Source of the DNA: Agelas oroides
Taxonomy: Eukaryota > Porifera > Demospongiae > Agelasida > Agelasidae
Assembly (NCBI GenBank): GCA_949130485.1
Contig: OX422199.1
Coordinates: 5,574,902-5,638,901, forward strand
Length of the DNA: 64,000 nucleotides
Reading direction: 5' to 3'
Positions 34,026 to 44,442 of this stretch are shown here, one piece after another. The position numbers and the translations under genes were made by a program. Under the pieces are notes generated by a model. The model saw only the letters and a list, made by a program, of their open reading frames with translations. It made no database searches and was not told the origin of the DNA. Each line of letters opens with the position of its first letter. Position 1 is the first letter of the stretch.

Positions 34026-34497
34026 CAAGACTTAAAAAAAAACATTAAAAATGTAAAAAGATGTAGGAATGGCATGCCAAAAAGTATGCAAACAAGGTAG
34101 GGATAATGCATGATAATGCCACATGGCCTGATCCAGCATTTGTGTCTGTATAGGCATGTTTGCCTCATACGTAGCTATCAGATAGCTACCAAGTAGCTTT
34201 ACTGCCTACATACTACTTGTAGTGACAGTGGCACCCTTTCTGATACAAGCCAGACACTGAGCTTGAGTGGGCTGCAGACTAGTCATAGACAGTATGTAAA
34301 CTCAAGTACTCATGCATAGCATAACTGCATGGATGGGTGCAGATTCAGCTCTCAACTCAAGCACGCTGTCTAACTGCAGAGTGAAAAAGATGTAGGGATG
34401 GGGCTTCGCCAATATGTTGACCTTTGCTTTCATGCATTATCCCTACCTTGTTTGCATACTTTTTGGCATGCCATCCCTACATCTTTTTAAGTCTTGT
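34026..34497. repeat. Inverted repeat with about 65-bp arms
   Basis: CATGCCAAAAAGTATGCAAA and the following AGGTAGGGATAATGCATG (34073-34111) return as their complement at about 34431-34475, and the outer CAAGACTT pairs with AAGTCTTG near 34495. No target duplication was identified. It is probably a foldback-type element. Confidence 0.7.
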
Positions 34498-34594
34498 ATA
34501 TATAGTTACACTCATTTAGACAACTATACACACTCACTGATGATCAAATCAAGGAATGACTCAGTAACATTTGGTAAACTAGGTGCTCATTTAT

Positions 34595-35079
34595 CAGTGG
34601 CGTAGGAACCACGGTTGCACCGGGTGCTGGCGCACCCCTATAGCTATCTCCGAGCTCAGGTACTGATACAGCTACACTGTCTCCTAGTATGCCACCAGGC
34701 TAAGACTTGAAATGGATGTCTCTACTTACACATCTCTGCTTTCCTGCATGTAAGAATTGATTAGCACTCGGTGACCATCAGTCGGGCATATCAACATCGG
34801 TGAGCGACAGCGAGCGTACTGCAAGCGGTGCGTCTACACAACAACGCACGCGCTTGCATATTACGAACAGTCACGTGGCTACGTTCCAATATCACAATAT
34901 GGCAATTGGCCGAAACGCACGTCCTGCACAGTGGGTGACTTTACATAACATCTAAGCCCATTTCTTAAGGGAGATGTGGTTCGTTGATCATGCATTATCC
35001 AATATTCATGGCTTGTACTGGTGCAGCTGTAATGAACCCTTGGTGCACCCCTATCGAAAAACATCTTCCTACGCCACTG
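34595..35079. mobile_element. hAT-type MITE, CAGTGGCGTAGGAA ends
   Basis: The left end CAGTGGCGTAGGAA is exactly inverted at the right end (TTCCTACGCCACTG). The ends match the other CAGTGGCGTAG elements in the window. The flanking 8-mers do not match well, so the target duplication has decayed or the insertion site rearranged. Confidence 0.75.
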
Positions 35080-36298
35080 TTTATTACTTTACTATGTAAG
35101 GCTATAAGTATGTGATCAACTGAAGTGGGAGGGACAGGAGAATAATAATCAGAACTAGAACACTATAGGAGTGGAAAGAGCAGGATTTGTAGTGGTAGAG
35201 TAACTACACTGGAAGATAAAGTGATTTCACTTGCCTACTGCCTTCCATTGACAAGGCTCACAGTTCATACCAGCAAACCTTTCCTAAAGGAGAAGGCAGA
35301 AGAACTGCACCTAGACCTCTTCGCCAGTGTGGTACTGTATCTGTAAATGTTGTAATTTGACTTTTCTGCAATTGTTAAGTATTATCTACAATTATTTGTT
35401 GAGTAGGCAAAATGACACAAATTAGGCATTAGTAGGCGAGATGAGAATAGGCCAGAAGAGAATAGGCAAAATGAGAGGATCCCCACATGAACACTTGTAG
35501 CCATCATGTACGGATTCATTTAGTTACACCTACTCAGGGCTCTTAACCAATGACTAACTACTTTACAAACTATATATAGTCACCATTGGAATTATGGAAA
35601 TTTCCCTTCATTATTTTTGCTTGCACCCTTCTCTGCCCAGACCCCACCCTTGTGGGACAACTTATCATAAATTAAACATTCTGAATGTCCACGTGCACTT
35701 CACGTCTTTTGCAATTAACTAACTACCGTCTCTTCAGCTTGACTGCAATCAAAAACCACTAAACTTACTTCTGGTTTCTGTAAACTACCTCAAGTATGGG
35801 CTATGACAGCTAGGCAGGCTGCTCACAGATGGAAGAAGTTGGCAGAGGTTGCTTCAAGTAAGGACATGAATAACAAGCTACAGACAGCTTAGACACAGCA
35901 GAGATTACCCTGCTAGCTCATGGTTTGCACATGAAGCCTAGCCCATGCCTGAGTAGCCATAGTAACCATCTTTGCAAGACAAATGGGCCTGCATGCATGT
36001 GTATTACTGACCTTTATAGTGAAGACTGCATCCCTTTGACTAATAATAATTACACAGGCTGTGAATCCTCTGCTACTCTTTCAGGCTCAACCCATGATGA
36101 TGAAGTATCTCCTTAGTGTATAAGTGGTGGATATTACACATCCCTTTTCTAGATAATGCAGCCATTTCCAACCATCCCACACTACACACTGGCCATAAGG
36201 GAAAATGCTGAGTGGATACTTACATACCATGCATTTTTTGATGGATTAGTCCACTATACATATATGAGCTTAAACATCACTTTAGAGTAAAGTATCCA
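35080..36298. other. Intergenic, no gene recognised
   Basis: An open stretch at 35925-36116 has no identifiable features. A degenerate TAGGC/GAATAGGC direct repeat occurs near 35405-35480. Confidence 0.4.
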
Positions 36299-36314
36299 TA
36301 GTCTCGCGAGACTA
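36299..36314. mobile_element. 16-bp minimal element: two fused termini with 9-bp duplication
   Basis: The perfect palindrome TAGTCTCGCGAGACTA consists only of the two 8-bp termini of the TAGTCTCG family. It is flanked by AAGTATCCA (36290-36298) and AAGTGTCCA (36315-36323), a 9-bp duplication with one mismatch. Confidence 0.75.
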
Positions 36315-36530
36315 AAGTGTCCAGGGGGACACTTTTACTTTGGGGGTGATCATTTCATGACAGGTCTAAGCCCATTTGTGTAGAGAAAAGCCTCACTGTT
36401 TACTAACCAAGGGCCTATGGCCATACAAGCAGAAAAGCAGCTATGTGCTGTGTCACACTTTGCCTTTGCAAAAAGTAAGTTACTGTCTCAGCAAACACTC
36501 AACCAATTGATCAGTAGAGGTCTGAAATAA

Positions 36531-36922
36531 CAAAGTGGCTAGAGAGCCGGTAGTGGAAATTCAATTCTAGGGTCGATAACTTCTGATAGCAAACTCCAAT
36601 TTTAATGAAACTATAGTATCAGCAGATAAGGCTTTAAAAGAGCTACAAAACGATATCTATTTTTCCAGCAAGCTGTCTAGTACAGCCGCCTTACCTAGTA
36701 AAATTCACTTTGCATAATCTTAAAGTACCGGTAACTGTCCTTTAAGCGTTTGTAGTTGTATTTACGACAATATAAGGCACAGCCTAACGAAAAGCCAGAT
36801 ATCATTTTGTAGCTCTTTTAAAGCTCTGTCTACTGATACTAGTTTCATTAAAATTGGAGTTTGCTATCAGAAGTTATCGACCCTAGAATTGAATTTCCAC
36901 TACCGGCTCTCTAGCCACTTCG
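36531..36922. mobile_element. Mutator-like MITE with long terminal repeats
   Basis: The arms begin CAAAGTGGCTAGAGAGCCGG and CGAAGTGGCTAGAGAGCCGG (complement) and continue inverted for well over 100 bp, through GGTCGATAACTTCTGATAGC. The flanks CTGAAATAA at 36522-36530 and 36923-36931 are identical 9-mers. Long arms plus a 9-bp duplication are the Mutator signature. Its termini differ from the TAGYCTCG family. Confidence 0.88.
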
Positions 36923-37450
36923 CTGAAATAAATGTACTTCTAACTGGCAACAACAAAGATCTTGTTTTTCTACAAAACTTCTGACGACGTGTAACAGCGT
37001 GCGTAATTTTCATTTGGCAGCCTCGTTAAACCCACCAACTGTGCACATTTGAAATAGTTCACTACACACACTAGGTCTACATCACAAACAAATATCATAC
37101 TCTATAGCTATATGATTCCCAAACTTACTATAGCTCTGTATTTATAGCAGTTTTCATCCGCCACTGGATCCGAAAAAAGCTGAAGGTGCATTTGTAAACA
37201 AAGCTGCGCTGGTTCCCATTACTGGGCTTGGAACCGGGACGCTGTGAAACGCGGAATACGGAATAACTAGCCTCGTTCCCAGGCTCTCCCCACGCGCGCG
37301 AACGAAAAATCGAAAGGAAAGGGGAGAGCCTGGTAAAATTTATCACGTGAGAAACGTCATAGGTAGAGAGAACTTAATTACATGTGGGCGAACGAATGAA
37401 CTCGCCCACACTGTATGGACAGAATACATTCGTTCAGTTGCGATAGCTTA

Positions 37451-37513
37451 ATGGCCGACAGAATGGGACTAGACGGCACTATGCTACATTACCTGGCAGT
37501 ACGGAAAGCTATG
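37451..37513 (+). CDS. Candidate captured first exon inside a Mutator-like element
   Basis: MADRMGLDGTMLHYLAVRKA plus Met is followed directly by the donor GTGAGC. It is protein-like and CpG-rich and lies wholly within the transposon at 37268-38028. If real, it is either captured host sequence or element coding sequence. No partner exon was seen. Confidence 0.3.
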
Positions 37514-37845
37514 GTGAGCTTACACAGACCCGTACATTCGAAAATCACGCTAACCTACTCGCTTACCTGGCAAACTGACCGCTGTACACCCCGGAGAATG
37601 GCTTTCAAGGCGCTCTTAAACGCCAAGGCGGTCCTTTCCTAGGCTTTGCTCAAGTTTTCTCTGCGCTTATTGTTCGAAAAAACTGCCAGAACGGGCTCCT
37701 ACTAAGAAACAGCTACGTGTACTGTCGATTATCGATCAACTACGGTGCGTGGGTACGTCGACGATCCGCCTACGCTCAATTAAGTCCTCTCTACCCTTCT
37801 CTCTACCCTACGTCACTCACGTGATGAATTATTCCAGGCCCTCTA

Positions 37846-37963
37846 TAGTCTCGTCCCCAGACACCAAATTTTTCGCGCGCGCCCTGCGGCCTTGTCGAAA
37901 AATAGTTATTTTTCGACGAGTCCGCAGGGCGCGCGCGAAAAATTTGGTCTGGGGACGAGACTA
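37846..37963. mobile_element. Nested TAGTCTCG palindrome with perfect 9-bp duplication
   Basis: TAGTCTCGTCCCCAGACACC and a following CGCGCGCCCTGCGG arm are inverted in the right half, giving a nearly perfect palindrome of 118 bp. The flanks GGCCCTCTA at 37837-37845 and 37964-37972 are identical. Confidence 0.9.
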
Positions 37964-38452
37964 GGCCCTCTACCGCTTTTCCGTACTGCAAGCGACGGAA
38001 AGCTGGGCGGGGCCTGGGAACGAGGCTACGGAATAACGGAATAGCGGAATAACGGAATAACTTTGATTGACCGGAAATGAAAATTGCCGACATTGCACGT
38101 GGAGTCCGTTCCCAAGGCTTGAAACTGCCTCCGTGAGCCTGACTTTATGAATGGAAGTCGTTTTCTCACTCTCAATATTCGTGCACCTAGCATGCATGGG
38201 CTGCAAGTGAGTCGAAGAGAGCTTCGCCACCGTGGCTGGCCCGATGGCGATCTGAGTGTGGGATACATGCAGCGGTTTCTCAGGCTGCGCGTTTACTGGC
38301 TTTAGCCCTCTTGCAATCCTATTGTCTTCCCATCAGTGCCTAGTTTTTGTATCAACAACTATGATCCACTTCTGCTCGTCCCCTTCTAACTGGATAGCAC
38401 GGCGCTAATTTTAGCGGCAAACTGAAGTTTTTAGCATCTGTAAGTCCCTCTA

Positions 38453-38887
38453 CAGAGGGGTAGGAGAAGGGGGGGCAGTTGCCCCCCCCCTTTTGAAAGC
38501 TGGGGGGCTCAGCCCCTCCAGTTTTTCACATCTCTTTGTGCTGTGGTTATTGTATGGTTGTATGGTGACTATTCTCCAATTATCAGAATTTTGAATTTGT
38601 GCATGTCAGTAAATGATGAGAGGAGAAAGCATTTTGGCAATTACTAATCTTCATTTGGTTTACATCATTGTTTTTGTCAACACTCATGCACTTGTTACAC
38701 CTGAAAAAAGTGTTTTCTGGGATAGGGGTAGGGCAAGAAATTCAGCTTAGAATGCACCAGAATGCGTCTCAGAGCATCCTTTTTTTTTTTTCAAACATTT
38801 TCTGGGGGAGCATGCCCCCCAGACCCCCCTAGAAGGCCCTTCTTAACTCGCCCCCCCCCCTCTTCTCAACTTGCTCCTACCCCTCTG
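38453..38887. mobile_element. TIR element with 5-bp target duplication, copy 2
   Basis: The CAGAGGGGTAGGAG terminus is inverted at the right end. The flanks CTCTA at 38448-38452 and 38888-38892 are identical. Subterminal G-rich and CATGC blocks match the element at 31588-32258, confirming one family with 5-bp duplications. Confidence 0.88.
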
Positions 38888-38984
38888 CTCTACAATTCCA
38901 GAATACAGACAGTAGTGCCAGCATTGGCAGGGCTACTTCACCACATTATGGTGGCCCAGGAGTGCACTCCGACGTAGCATCCGC

Positions 38985-39245
38985 AGCGGGACCGCAGTTG
39001 CACCGCATTTTGTCCGCACCAGTATATCGGCACGGACATATCGGCACTACTCCCGTAGTCTTTCCGCACCGTTTCCGCAGCATGCATCTCCGCAATCTTT
39101 CCGCATTGTTCCCGCGGTATTTCCGCATTGTTAGATCTACTACTCCGTAGTCTTTCCACACCGTTTCCGCAGCATCTCTGTAGTCTTTCCGCATTGTTCC
39201 CTCAGTGTCTCCACACTGTTGCCGCAGTACTTCCGCAGTCTTCTT
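38985..39245. repeat. Degenerate CCGCA-rich tandem repeat
   Basis: Variants of TTTCCGCATTGTTCCCGCAG recur through the stretch. Open frames on both strands here are by-products of the repeat. Confidence 0.7.
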
Positions 39246-39831
39246 TTAGTCAGGAACTGCAGTATAGCTCAGTACAGAGCAGAGCGTTTCTCTTGTCATT
39301 TGTGTGGCTGAGACTGAGCGACCAAAGAGTGATGTATGGTGTTGCTAGTTAGTTAATACCTTGTGACCTATGTATACTTTCACTAATAAATTCTGTAGTG
39401 TTTGCTGTATACTCACTGGTTTAGTGTTTATTTCTTTCAAGCAAGTGATGGAAATTATATGCAGTCAACATAACTGCATGCATGACTATCAACTTTTATT
39501 CTTCGTTATTGATCAGATCATACCATGCATAATCATATGTACATCTATCATACACACTACTGTCCAGTTTGTTATACATCAGTTAGTTGCCCTGAATGCT
39601 TCTATAAAAGCTTTTCATGATTTTATTAAAATTTCAATCATAATTACCAGTATCATGCACAGACACAATTTTAAGTGACATGCACTTGTGTTTCAATGTG
39701 TGAATTGACTGAACATAAACATCTCTGCATGCGGTTTCCATGCTATATCTTAAGGACGTGGACTTCAATGGAGGGATGAATCAAAGGTGGAGTTGCTTTC
39801 TTCACTGCTTGTGTCCACACAGCATGTTTGT
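39246..39831. other. Intergenic, no gene recognised
   Basis: A 102-codon open frame at 39370-39678 is Ile/Phe-rich and lacks motifs; chance is likely in this A/T-rich DNA. Confidence 0.4.
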
Positions 39832-40204
39832 TTAATCACCTGTCTGGGGGTATCGATTTGGCTTTAATTTGTCCTAGGGGGGCACAACACTAAGTTAATC
39901 ACCTGCTCAGGGGGTGGAATGGATTTTAATTTGTCCGAGAGGGGCAAATCACAAAGTTAATCACCTGTCTGGGGGCATCGATTTGGTTTTAATTTGTCCT
40001 AGGGGGGCAAAACACCCCTCCGAAGAGGTCATTCATACCCCCCCTGGAATTCACCCTAGGACAGCTAATTGCCCTTGTTCTAACCGGACTAACCCCCTAG
40101 GACAAATTAATTGCACTTATGTCCCCCATGACGGCTAATTATTTTAAGATTTGGCCCCCTAGGACAAATTAAAACCCATTCCATCCCCCTGGACAGGTGA
40201 TTAA
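39832..40204. mobile_element. TTAA-bounded element with repeated termini
   Basis: The terminus TTAATCACCTGTCTGGGG occurs three times in direct orientation at the left (about 39833, 39896, 39958; period 62-63 bp) and once inverted at the right end (GGACAGGTGATTAA). Internal CCTAGGACAAATTA blocks are also inverted. TTAA at both ends may be the target duplication. Confidence 0.65.
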
Positions 40205-40680
40205 CTTAGGGTGTATGCTTAATAAATGGAATAGCTCAATGTACAAGCCCACGGTAAGTGGTAATGCACAAGTGTTTGTGCGTTTTAGCCCAAAAATTAT
40301 CACTTTTCGGCTTTTATTTAGTTTATGAAGGGTGCTGTACACAGTTTCCAGGCATAATTATTTGTGTTCTTCAGATATCGATGGTAAGCTTTCCAATGGT
40401 GCCAAAATTGCTGCAAGTTACCTGGTGTTTACAATCTACATTGCCAGTAATGTAGCCAAATGCCAGTAGAAGTGCCAGTAAATGTAGCCAAATAGGACTT
40501 TCTGATAGAAGAAACTAAAGAAGAAGCTCTTGGATGGAATTTCTGGTACTTCTGATTATGATATCACTGTAGTGCAACTGCGATAACCTACAAATACTGT
40601 TAAAGTAACCTAATTTTTTTTACAGTGTGCCGCCAATCTGTTTATGTGATGAGACAATCATTACTGAGATTCGTTGTGGT
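40205..40680. other. Intergenic, no gene recognised
   Basis: No supported coding, RNA or repeat feature was seen here. Confidence 0.4.
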
Positions 40681-40689
40681 ACATGAAGA

Positions 40690-41150
40690 CTGACTGCATA
40701 AACAATCTGGCCCAGTTCATCTTACAACCACAATGCACTGACAAACCTCAGAACATCTGTGAGGGAATCACCTGCTTGCATGAAAGTTCTTTACTGCAAC
40801 TTTGAAATGCATTTGTAATGACTCCTTCACAGATGTTCTGAGGGTTGTCTGTGTATTGTGGTTGTAAGGTGAACTGGGCAGCTGCATCTTGGGTTCCTAA
40901 TGCAATTAGTACCAAAGCAATCCCACCGTCTCTCCAGTTTGTCTGCAACCAGGGTTGTTTTTGCAACTTGTGATTCCCTCACCTGGTTAGTTCCTTTCTG
41001 CAACTTTGAAGCGCATTTGTAATGACTCCTTAACAGATGTTCTGAGGGTTGTCTGTGTATTGTGGTTGTAAGGTGAACTGGGCAGCTGCCTATTGGTTAT
41101 GCAATAAGTCTTCAATACCAAAGGAAACTTCTCATAACTGGCTCTTCAGT
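40690..41150 (-). CDS. Duplicated exon-like units: signal peptide plus Ig-like start
   Basis: A minus-strand frame at 40748-40966 reads from MQKQPWLQTN through a hydrophobic GGIALVLIALGTQDAAAQ (signal-peptide-like) into FTLQPQYTDNPQNICEG, which resembles the first strand and Cys of an Ig-like domain. A second minus-strand copy at about 41000-41120 repeats the AAQ-to-ICEG region but has a stop at the Glu. A third, inverted copy (plus strand, about 40700-40770) encodes LAQFILQPQCTDKPQNICEG. Both minus copies end near a CAG-GTGA donor. These may be relics of an Ig-receptor 5' exon. No continuation was found. Confidence 0.35.
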
Positions 41151-41520
41151 TTGTCTGCTACCATGGTAGCCCCTCTGTGGTTAAAACAACTAACTTGTTT
41201 TTGCAGTGACACATCATAAAGTTCAAGAGATGCCTCAAATTTGAATGAAAACGCAGTTGAGAAGCTTCTCACTTTTGTCTTCTTTCAGAAGGTATATATT
41301 ATGGTGTCATTCCCATCTTGTCTGATAGGTTATTGAGTATTTACATGCACTTGGTTTCGTTTAAGACTTGTTTAACATTCAGATAGCCATGAAAAACACC
41401 ATTCAGTATTCATAAAGTTTCACACTAGTTTTCCATTATTTAGTAGAGACAAATCTATGACAGTACATACTGCAATCTAAATTGTATGTCAGCAGCAAAA
41501 AACAGTAACTACAAATGAAG

Positions 41521-42249
41521 TCAGAGACCATCCGGAAAGATAAAAACCAGCTGCATAGATACACGGCTGGGGAAACCTGTAGAGGGATCAATCACAAACT
41601 CCTGAAGTCCTCGTGCACTTCCCGTTCCCAAGACACGACTAGAGACCTGATGGTTAAAGGTGCTGATACCATCAACTGATCTACGATATGGAGTACGAGA
41701 CTGGTATTGGATGACAATGGGTTGCTGAGCACAAGCATCAATGCTGTAAAAGCCCCAGCGAAGTTGATCAGGAAATGTAATGAGTCTTCCTTGTTCACCT
41801 CCATAACTACCACGGAGCAGCTGTGGTCCAGCAGAAAAGTAAACCCAATATCCACCATCTTGAAGATTAAAACATCTTGACCTGGTATTTCCATTCAGTA
41901 TCCATCTGTTAGATGACACCCTTAGAGAAAATGGATTCCGTGAAGGAAAGAAGGTTGCGTTTTGATAAAAGCGTTGTCCTTGAGCATCTGGCTGGGATTG
42001 AGAAAAGTCAAGACCATAAGTGGTATTGAAAAACTGAATAGCATTCTGAGTTTGTTGCTCAATTTCTTGTTCAGTGAACCGTAGCACCTCTCGGAAGTAA
42101 GTGAGGTTAAAGTCTTCTTCTCGCGAAGCTGTAGTAAGGGCTTCATCAGCAAGAGCAACGAAATGAGCATCGAACCATGGTGAGGGGCACGTCTGTGCTG
42201 CAGCAATACCCAACAGAGCAAGAAACACGGCACACATCCAGGGTTTCAT
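41521..42249 (-). CDS. Secreted protein of unknown family (242 aa)
   Basis: This is an intact single-exon frame. An upstream ATG would add eight residues, but the second ATG has A at -3 and starts a classic signal peptide, MKPWMCAVFLALLGIAAA, cleaved before QTCPSPWF. The mature part of about 224 residues has few cysteines, several N-glycosylation sites (NLTYF, NTTYG, NATFF), an N-terminal charged helical stretch, and a strand-rich C-terminal half (GGYWVYFSAG, LRWGFYSIDACAQQPIVIQY, FVIDPSTGFPSRVSMQLVFI). There are no membrane segments. I do not recognise the family. A TATATAA box lies about 130 bp upstream. It is the only clear gene in 31-55 kb. Confidence 0.75.
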   Translation of the reverse strand: MKPWMCAVFLALLGIAAAQTCPSPWFDAHFVALADEALTTASREEDFNLTYFREVLRFTEQEIEQQTQNAIQFFNTTYGLDFSQSQPDAQGQRFYQNATFFPSRNPFSLRVSSNRWILNGNTRSRCFNLQDGGYWVYFSAGPQLLRGSYGGEQGRLITFPDQLRWGFYSIDACAQQPIVIQYQSRTPYRRSVDGISTFNHQVSSRVLGTGSARGLQEFVIDPSTGFPSRVSMQLVFIFPDGL

Positions 42250-42374
42250 TGTTCCAGTAGCAACCACCTGCATGTGAGGGTATGATAGCTGGATGTGATC
42301 CTTGGTGAGTACTGCTCACTATGAAATTTTATCAGACCACAGACAGTGAACAAAATGCAGTTTGAAATTCTGAC

Positions 42375-42383
42375 TTATATAAC
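42375..42383 (-). promoter_or_regulatory. TATA box for the secreted-protein gene
   Basis: On the minus strand the sequence reads TTATATAAG about 130 bp upstream of the preferred start codon. A transcription start about 30 bp downstream would give a leader of about 100 bases. Confidence 0.5.
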
Positions 42384-43100
42384 ACTGAAGGAGTAAACAG
42401 AACCTATACAAGATTTAGCACAGGAAATTCCTCTAGTTAATGGGCCCCCACAAGAGAGGAGACTGAGCCCCCCTTGGTTAATCTACCCTTGGCTGGATTA
42501 TACTACTGCTTGCTGTATGAACTGCTGAACACAGGTGTTTGAATGGCAGATCCTGCAAACCTTTTGCAAAGCTAAAAGCATTAACCCAAAAGATGTTCCA
42601 ATGAACTCACTAGCTATAATATGTGGTCACATTGGCTTGCACTGTTGCTATACATGTAGCTATTTTAAATGTCAACTGTCTTGGAGCTACTGCATGCATG
42701 CAAGGTCTACACAAGTAGCTGTACCCCACACTCATATATTCCAAGGGCAATGCTTGCCGCAAAATGTAGCTTTAACTACATGTAGAATCCCTACATCCTT
42801 GGTCCTCGGTATTCACAAGATGACACAAACCAAGTAACTCACCTACAAGGAGTTTCTGCAAATCAGTGGCGTAACAAGTGTCGCGAGATCTTTGCACGTC
42901 CAAGCACTGTAGTACAGTCAAGCCAGCATAGTGGTTTTACGTCTGCGCCTGACGACACGTACAGGACGTCCTGCCCAGACCGCACGCCCACACAGTACGT
43001 CCTGCCCAGACCGCACGCCCACACAGGACGTCCTTCCCAGACCGCGCGCCCACCGCACGCCCATGCACACAGGACATCCGATGTAGTCTCATCACCAGAC
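42384..43100. other. Intergenic with a hAT end and a minisatellite
   Basis: CAGTGGCGTAAC at 42864 is a solitary hAT-type terminus with no right partner. From about 42950 to 43075 a unit of about 37 bp containing GTCCTGCCCAGACCGCACGC repeats three times. Confidence 0.6.
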
Positions 43101-43141
43101 TAGCCTCGTTCCCAGGTTTTCCCCGTTTTTTGTTCTTCGGT

Positions 43142-43270
43142 TTGCGTTTAGTACTAGACGAATGCAGGGCATTGTGGGGCGAGCCTGAGCAAGCAGTATG
43201 CCAAGGACTACTAGATGAATGCAGGGCATTGTGGGGCGAGCCTGAGCAAGCAGTATGCCAAGGACTACAA
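43142..43270. repeat. Direct repeat of about 61 bp, two units
   Basis: GCAGGGCATTGTGGGGCGAG, followed by CCTGAGCAAGCAGTATGCC, occurs twice in tandem inside the 4-kb element. Confidence 0.8.
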
Positions 43271-43949
43271 TTGCGCATGCGCAGTTCGTACACACGCGCG
43301 CGCGTACCCCTTCGCACTTGTCGAGGTGTCGAAGTTGTCGTAGCGTTTAGTAAGAAGTAAAGTTGCTGTTTGCTTACTGTGCCTCATCCAAGTGTAGAAA
43401 TGACAAAGGCAGCGTTGTACATTATTCACACAGGAATGACCTCGTAATTGAAAGTCTTCAATTCTTGGCCAACCCACATCTAGTTTTCTGCTTAGGGGTG
43501 AGAAACAATGAATTGGTTTGGAAGAGGCTAACATGCAATTTTTTGTGTACACAATCACCGTTATGGTTTATCAATTTTTGTTGTAAACAACATGACATTA
43601 CGATATAAAAGTGATGACATAATATTTCCTGTTTGCATGAGAGCTTACATTGGAGTTTCTATCGACCAAATGAGCTTCAAATGGTATTTTTTTACACATT
43701 GCCAGTGAGTTAGTGGATGTTGTTTGGTTCAGTTTTTCCATTAGGGCTGTGTCATTGCTATCTCAACACCATTGTTGGTAGCCACAAAAGTTTTCCATTT
43801 TTTCTATGACATTTTCTCTGAGAGTTTCTACTCCAGGTTGCTGAACGTCATGCTGGCTAGAAAAGTCTATATTTGCATCATCATTATCTCTGGCAGATTG
43901 TGTAGTGGAGACAATTGTGGCAAATGCTTCCCATTCTTGCTTACCTGGC

Positions 43950-44025
43950 TAGCCTCGTTCCCAGGCTCTCCCCGCTAAGAAGGGCCCTCCCCCCTCTTAG
44001 TGGGGAGAGCCTGGGAACGAGGCTA
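43950..44025. mobile_element. Nested foldback, TAGCCTCG family
   Basis: TAGCCTCGTTCCCAGGCTC and its continuation TCCCC are inverted as GGGGAGAGCCTGGGAACGAGGCTA in two parts around a short loop. Flanks share an ACCTGG core. Confidence 0.8.
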
Positions 44026-44130
44026 CACCTGGGTACAGTTCACTGAAATCACACAGCTATTGCTTGAATTCTTTGTTGTTAAAGATCACCTGACGGATGG
44101 TGTCCTTTTCCTTGACGTCGGCTTCTTCTC

Positions 44131-44292
44131 TTGCGGTCACGGAAGCCATGTACGCTAATGCGCTATTGGAAGCCCTACATACTTCATGCGACCAAGCGCG
44201 GCGCGCGGGTGATTCTCTTGCGGTCACGGAAGCCATGTATGCGAATGCGAAGCCCTACATACTTCGTGCGACCAAGCGCGGCGCGCGGGTGA
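44131..44292. repeat. Direct duplication of about 80 bp
   Basis: TTCTCTTGCGGTCACGGAAG to GCGCGGCGCGCGGGTGA occurs twice in tandem with a short indel between copies. Confidence 0.85.
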
Positions 44293-44388
44293 CGGTCGTA
44301 CGATAATGATAATAATAACTAGGGGAATGCAGTGCATTGTGGGGCGAGCGTGAGGGAGTTGTATGGTACATTAGTGTTCCGTTACCAA

Positions 44389-44424
44389 AAGGTAGTGCTA
44401 TGGAATCCATAGCACTACCTTTTC
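44389..44424. repeat. Perfect hairpin, 18-bp arms
   Basis: AAAAGGTAGTGCTATGGA is followed immediately by its exact inverse. A very recent or tiny foldback. Confidence 0.9.
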
Positions 44425-44442
44425 CCACCTCTCACATAACAA

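Larger units (their letters stand above)
37268..38028. mobile_element. TAGCCTCG element with perfect 9-bp duplication
   Basis: It starts TAGCCTCGTTCCCAGGC and ends GCCTGGGAACGAGGCTA. The flanks CGGAATAAC at 37259-37267 and 38029-38037 are identical. The interior is CpG-rich, contains a candidate first exon near 37451 and hosts a nested family member at 37846-37963. Confidence 0.88.

Noticed and set aside
38938-39352. Multiple repetitive frames in the CCGCA repeat
   Set aside because: They occur in several frames on both strands, as expected from a tandem repeat, and resemble no protein.
42864-42880. hAT-type terminus CAGTGGCGTAAC as a full element
   Set aside because: No right terminus was found before the next insertion; it is recorded only as a solitary end.
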